Source of the DNA: an uncultured Eubacteriales bacterium
GTDB lineage: Bacteria; Bacillota; Clostridia; Monoglobales; Monoglobaceae
DNA: 16,739 nucleotides
Assembly (NCBI GenBank): GCA_958352815.1
Contig: CATWQA010000044.1
Span: 1 to 16,739, forward strand
Reading direction: 5' to 3'
How positions within the stretch are numbered: position 1 is the first letter of the stretch; each line of letters starts with the position of its first letter. Shown piece after piece: positions 13,430-16,739 of the stretch. The notes beneath the pieces were generated by a model. The model was not told the origin of the DNA, ran no database searches, and was given only the letters and a program-made list of their open reading frames with translations. Made by a program: the position numbers and the translations under genes.

Positions 13430-14751
13430 TATTCCTTTGCTCCCTTTTCACGAATAATAAACTTTATCGGCGTTCCCTCAAAGCCAAATCTTGCCCTGAA
13501 TTGGTTTTCTATATATCTTATATAGGAATAGTGAGCCAGCTTGCCGCTGTTCACAAACAACACAAAGGTAGGCGGCTTAACCGAAGCCTGGGTCACGTAG
13601 TATATTTTAAGGCGCTTGCCCTTATCACTGGGTGGCTGCACCGCCGAAACCGCATCGTTTAACACATCGTTAAGCACCCCTGTGGAGATACGCTTTCTGT
13701 TCTGTTCAACCGCCGCATCCATCATTTCAAAAAGGCTGTCCACTCTCTGCCCCGTCTTTGCGGAAATAAACGCAGAGGGAGCGTACATCATGAAATTAAA
13801 GCCCTCCTTCACGCGGTTTTTAAAGTCCTTCATGGTGTTGGTTTCTTTTTCAATCAGATCCCATTTATTGACAACGATAATACTCGCCTTGCCCGCCTCG
13901 TGAACATATCCTGCAATCTTGGTGTCCTGCTCGGTTACGCCCTCAACCGCGTCCACCATAATCAGGCACACATCCGCCCTGTCAACTGCGTTCAGAGCAC
14001 GGGCAACGCTGTAACGCTCCACGTTCTCGTTTACCTTGCCCCGCTTTCTCATGCCCGCAGTGTCAATAAGCATATACTTCTTCCCGTCACGCTCATAAAG
14101 GGTGTCTATAGCGTCTCTTGTGGTTCCCGCAACATCGCTGACAATAACTCTGTTCTCGCCTAAAATTTTATTAACCAGCGAAGATTTACCCGCATTGGGT
14201 TTTCCCACAATCGCCACATGAATAATTTCCGAATCCTCCTCCTGCTCTGCATCCTCAGGGAAAAACTTGACGATTTCATCAAGGAGATCGCCTATACCCA
14301 AACCGTGAATTGAAGAAACAGGCCATGGGTCGCCTATACCCAGATTATAGAACTCATACATTTCCATAGGCGGCTCTCCCGGATTATCCACCTTGTTCGC
14401 CGCAAGCAAAACAGGCTTTCCGCTTTTTTGCAGCATTGCCGCCACGTCTCTGTCCGCCGCGGTCATTCCCTCGCGGACGTTTACCATAAACACAATAACG
14501 TCCGCCATACTGATTGCCAGCTCCGCTTGGGACTTCATCTGGCTGAGAATAACGTCATTGCCGGCAGGCTCTATGCCGCCGGTATCTATCATGGTGAATT
14601 CCTTTCCGCACCATTCGGCGTCAACATATATTCTGTCACGGGTTACGCCGGGAGTATCTTCTATTATGGATATGCGCCTGCCCGCGACCTTATTGAAAAA
14701 CGTGGACTTTCCCACATTTGGTCTGCCTACAACTGCTACAACAGGTTTCAT
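13429..14751 (-). CDS. der: Ribosome assembly GTPase Der (EngA)
   Basis: This tandem GTPase is needed for 50S ribosomal subunit maturation. The 440-aa protein has a first G domain with GRPNVGKS (9-16), DTPGVTRDR, DTGG (56-59) and NKVD (119-122), and a second with GKPNAGKS (183-190), DVAGTTRD, DTAG (230-233) and NKWD (295-298). A C-terminal KH-like domain (about 350-440) ends in FGFEGTPIKFIIREK. All GTP-binding motifs are intact and the length is standard. AAGGAGG lies 7 nt before the ATG. It is the first gene of the operon with plsY and gpsA, an order common in Firmicutes. Confidence 0.98.
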   Translation of the reverse strand: MKPVVAVVGRPNVGKSTFFNKVAGRRISIIEDTPGVTRDRIYVDAEWCGKEFTMIDTGGIEPAGNDVILSQMKSQAELAISMADVIVFMVNVREGMTAADRDVAAMLQKSGKPVLLAANKVDNPGEPPMEMYEFYNLGIGDPWPVSSIHGLGIGDLLDEIVKFFPEDAEQEEDSEIIHVAIVGKPNAGKSSLVNKILGENRVIVSDVAGTTRDAIDTLYERDGKKYMLIDTAGMRKRGKVNENVERYSVARALNAVDRADVCLIMVDAVEGVTEQDTKIAGYVHEAGKASIIVVNKWDLIEKETNTMKDFKNRVKEGFNFMMYAPSAFISAKTGQRVDSLFEMMDAAVEQNRKRISTGVLNDVLNDAVSAVQPPSDKGKRLKIYYVTQASVKPPTFVLFVNSGKLAHYSYIRYIENQFRARFGFEGTPIKFIIREKGAKE

Positions 14752-14785
14752 ACGCTGCCTCCTTCATTTCTAAATCATCAAATAC

Positions 14786-14814
14786 AGTATACCATAAATA
14801 TTTCTATTCATCAA
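14786..14814 (-). promoter_or_regulatory. Sigma-A promoter of the der-plsY-gpsA operon
   Basis: On the minus strand TTGATG (14809-14814), a 17-nt spacer and TATACT (14786-14791), with TG one base upstream of the -10. Expected start is near 14780, giving a short leader of about 28 nt with the AAGGAGG site. Confidence 0.7.
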
Positions 14815-14890
14815 GAATTAGTTTTAATTAATTTTGTAACTCATCATTGACGAACCTGCACGGAAAGCATTTAGGGTATTTGGTTAAAAC

Positions 14891-14925
14891 AAAACTGACG
14901 CCGATTGAGCGTCGGCATCAGTTTT
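14891..14925. terminator. Terminator after the SLH protein gene
   Basis: AAAACTGACGCCGA (14891-14904) pairs with TCGGCATCAGTTTT (14912-14925), a 14-bp stem with one mismatch and a 7-nt loop. A-rich and T-rich flanks give T-runs on both strands. It lies 37 bp beyond the stop of the SLH gene and stops its transcript before der. Confidence 0.8.
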
Positions 14926-14961
14926 TATGTAGTCTATTGGGTTCTTATTGCTGAAATGGTC

Positions 14962-16739
14962 TTACTGGTTAAATTCTGCGCTTGTGCCGTCACCAATCAC
15001 GCGAGACCACTGTTCCGCAGCTGTGCCTTGGATAGTTTCGCAATCATGAGTATGGCTCGCCTCAACCATTGGAGTAAAATACCATTCATTCTCGTCAAGG
15101 TCACTGAATATGTGAATGTCGGAAATAAGTATATTTTCCTTATTCGGACGTCTGTTCAGCACGTTGTTTACAAGAGTTGCAAACTCGCATCTCTTTATGC
15201 TGTCGTCGGGACGGAATGTATTGTCTGGATAACCGTCAACCCAGCCCTTCTTATAGGCTGACTTGATGTACTCCTCGCCCCAGTGTCCGTCAATATCCGC
15301 AAACATGTTTTCATCGGTACTCTCAAGCTTATCGAACCTGCTTGCAACCGCAGCAACCTCGCCCCTTGTCATAGGCTCATCAGGCAGGAATGTTCCGTCG
15401 CTGTAGCCCGTAACTATACCAAGCTCGCTTAATGTCATTACCGATACGGCATACCACTCATTCATATCCACATCGCTGTAGTCAGACTTATCAAAGTCCT
15501 CAATATCCTTGCGGTCGTTCAAAAGTCTGTAGAACGCCATAGTAACCTCGGCTCTTGTGATATTGCCCTCGGGTCTTATGCTGTTATCCGGATAACCGCG
15601 CAGATACCACACGTGGTCTGTTGTGAGCAGCTCGGGTACAGTTGTCTGACCAACTGTTACCACCACTCCGGCCTCGCCCTCAACCTCTCCTGTCTCATTG
15701 GAATTTGCCGTTGCAGAGCCCTCAATAACATCATTCTGTTTTGCGGCGGCGGAAACGGTAATCTCCAGCTCGTAGGTTTTTGACTCACCGGGTGCAAGAG
15801 ACTCGATAGTATCTATCACTCCTCCCTCTGTTCCCATTTCATCGTAGACAACCACGTTATGGATGGTATTTGTACCGTTGTTTGTAACCGTAACAGTATA
15901 CTTTACCGTCTCTCCGGGCATAACAACTCTCTTTTGTCCGTCGGCAAGCTGTTTTGTTATACGGATGTCAAATTCATTTTTCCCCGTAACAGGCGTTTCG
16001 GGAGACTCTGTCTCAGCGCTCGGAGCAGGCGTCGCCGTTGTGGTTGAGAAAGACGTTCCGCCGCCTCCGCCTCCGCCGCTTCTGTTTCTCCACTGAGCAT
16101 AAAGGGTTGTATCCTCGGTTATAGTAAACGTGTTTATATCGCTGACAGTGTATGTGATACCGCTGCCGTCAGGCTTTGTATTCCAATACAGGAAGTTATA
16201 ACCCGAACGCTCGGTATCGCCCTTATCCTTTACGGTAACGGTTGAGCCGTAATAATATGGGCTGTTCTCATCTGCAACAGTTGTTGTACCGCCGTTTCCG
16301 TCATAGATTACATTATACTTATTGCGGTCATAGTAGAGCTTTAGCACTGTTGAGCCGTCAGGAGCAATCTCAGCTGACGCCAGTGTGCCCTCGACATCCT
16401 TGTTCAACTCAAAGTGTTCAAAGTTCTTTTCCTCTGCTGTTACAGTTGCTCCGGCTATGCCCTCGAGACTTTCTGTTGCCTCGTTATTTATCTCATAATC
16501 TGTACCGTCAATGTTTTGCAGATAATACTCGACCCTGTACCGGGTATCGGTGTTGGGGCTGTACTGTGCGTAAAGAGTTGTGTCCTTCTCAATTACAAAG
16601 GTTGATGTGCCTTCGCCGCCATATGTGGTGCCGCTGCCATCAGGCTCGGTGTTCCACTCCGTAAAGGTATAGCCAACCTTTGCCGTATCGCCCTTATCCT
16701 TTACGGTAACGGTTGAGCCGTAATAATATGGGCTGTTCT
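14962..16739 (-). CDS. SLH-anchored surface protein with InlB-type repeats (5' end missing)
   Basis: The frame is open to the window edge, so the N-terminus and any signal peptide lie outside; 591 codons are visible. Read from the edge, it has two Listeria-Bacteroides (InlB B/Flg_new) repeat segments (each with YYYGSTVTVKDKGDT and ending DTTLYAQ), separated by a MucBP-like stretch (RYRVEYYLQNIDGTDYE). Next come a polyglycine linker (16057-16077), a Ser/Thr/Pro linker, a DUF11 adhesin-type domain (about 15652-15972, TVTVTNNGTNTIHNVVVYDE), and three SLH modules (about 15508-15630, 15322-15486, 15148-15306) near the C-terminus. It is probably a cell-wall-anchored adhesin or S-layer-associated protein. 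The TTG at 16405-16407 is not a likely start because coding sequence continues upstream. The final 30 residues (HTHDCETIQGTAAEQWSRVI) follow the SLH block. Confidence 0.92.
   Translation of the reverse strand, partial: NSPYYYGSTVTVKDKGDTAKVGYTFTEWNTEPDGSGTTYGGEGTSTFVIEKDTTLYAQYSPNTDTRYRVEYYLQNIDGTDYEINNEATESLEGIAGATVTAEEKNFEHFELNKDVEGTLASAEIAPDGSTVLKLYYDRNKYNVIYDGNGGTTTVADENSPYYYGSTVTVKDKGDTERSGYNFLYWNTKPDGSGITYTVSDINTFTITEDTTLYAQWRNRSGGGGGGGTSFSTTTATPAPSAETESPETPVTGKNEFDIRITKQLADGQKRVVMPGETVKYTVTVTNNGTNTIHNVVVYDEMGTEGGVIDTIESLAPGESKTYELEITVSAAAKQNDVIEGSATANSNETGEVEGEAGVVVTVGQTTVPELLTTDHVWYLRGYPDNSIRPEGNITRAEVTMAFYRLLNDRKDIEDFDKSDYSDVDMNEWYAVSVMTLSELGIVTGYSDGTFLPDEPMTRGEVAAVASRFDKLESTDENMFADIDGHWGEEYIKSAYKKGWVDGYPDNTFRPDDSIKRCEFATLVNNVLNRRPNKENILISDIHIFSDLDENEWYFTPMVEASHTHDCETIQGTAAEQWSRVIGDGTSAEFNQ
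16214..16739 (-). repeat. 471-bp direct repeat inside the SLH protein gene
   Basis: The 55 bp at 16214-16268 recur without a mismatch at 16685-16739, a period of 471 bp or 157 codons. The second copy runs to the window edge, so more units may follow. Between the identical blocks the repeats are diverged in DNA but related in protein. Confidence 0.85.

Noticed and set aside
1..16739. CRISPR array, tRNA, rRNA, prophage or transposase gene
   Set aside because: No regularly spaced short repeats, no cloverleaf or rRNA-like segments, and no transposase, integrase or phage structural motifs were seen in any frame.

Overview
The window comes from a low-to-mid-GC Gram-positive anaerobe of the class Clostridia. 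The evidence is a SigI/RsgI sigma and anti-sigma pair, two surface proteins with three SLH modules each, PlsY-type phospholipid synthesis, A/G-rich Shine-Dalgarno sites and sigma-A promoters with 16-17 nt spacers. SLH-rich gut Firmicutes fit well, but genus cannot be read from the sequence.

Layout. 1-271 is intergenic and carries a 93-bp palindromic repeat (39-131). 272-595 (-) is a small Cro/C1-type regulator, divergent from a membrane diguanylate cyclase (817-1896, +), with a perfect 20-bp palindrome between them. 2109-6249 (+) is a surface-sensing block: a secreted SUMF1-like/FN3/SLHx3/esterase protein, then sigI and rsgI overlapping at TAATG. A SigI-like promoter precedes the secreted protein, which suggests that SigI drives its own neighbour. 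6319-6359 is a terminator between convergent units.

6452-10739 (-) is carA-carB, overlapping by 8 nt. Upstream lie a near-consensus promoter, an ArgR/AhrC-type ARG box at the start site, a possible 35-codon leader ORF with four Arg codons, and an intrinsic terminator just before carA. carAB therefore looks arginine-controlled. 11027-11484 (-) is an overlapping DUF3791-type gene pair resembling a toxin-antitoxin islet. A second copy of the 93-bp repeat, inverted and 92/93 identical, lies at 11589-11681. 11727-14751 (-) is a der-plsY-gpsA operon with TAATG junctions. 14962-16739 (-) is the C-terminal part of a large SLH surface protein, cut by the window edge, with long internal repeats.

The most interesting points are the inverted repeat pair bracketing about 11.5 kb, the SigI circuit with an unusual composite surface esterase and a possibly new RsgI sensor domain, and the layered carAB leader control. 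All calls are from reading the sequence; no database or folding program was run.
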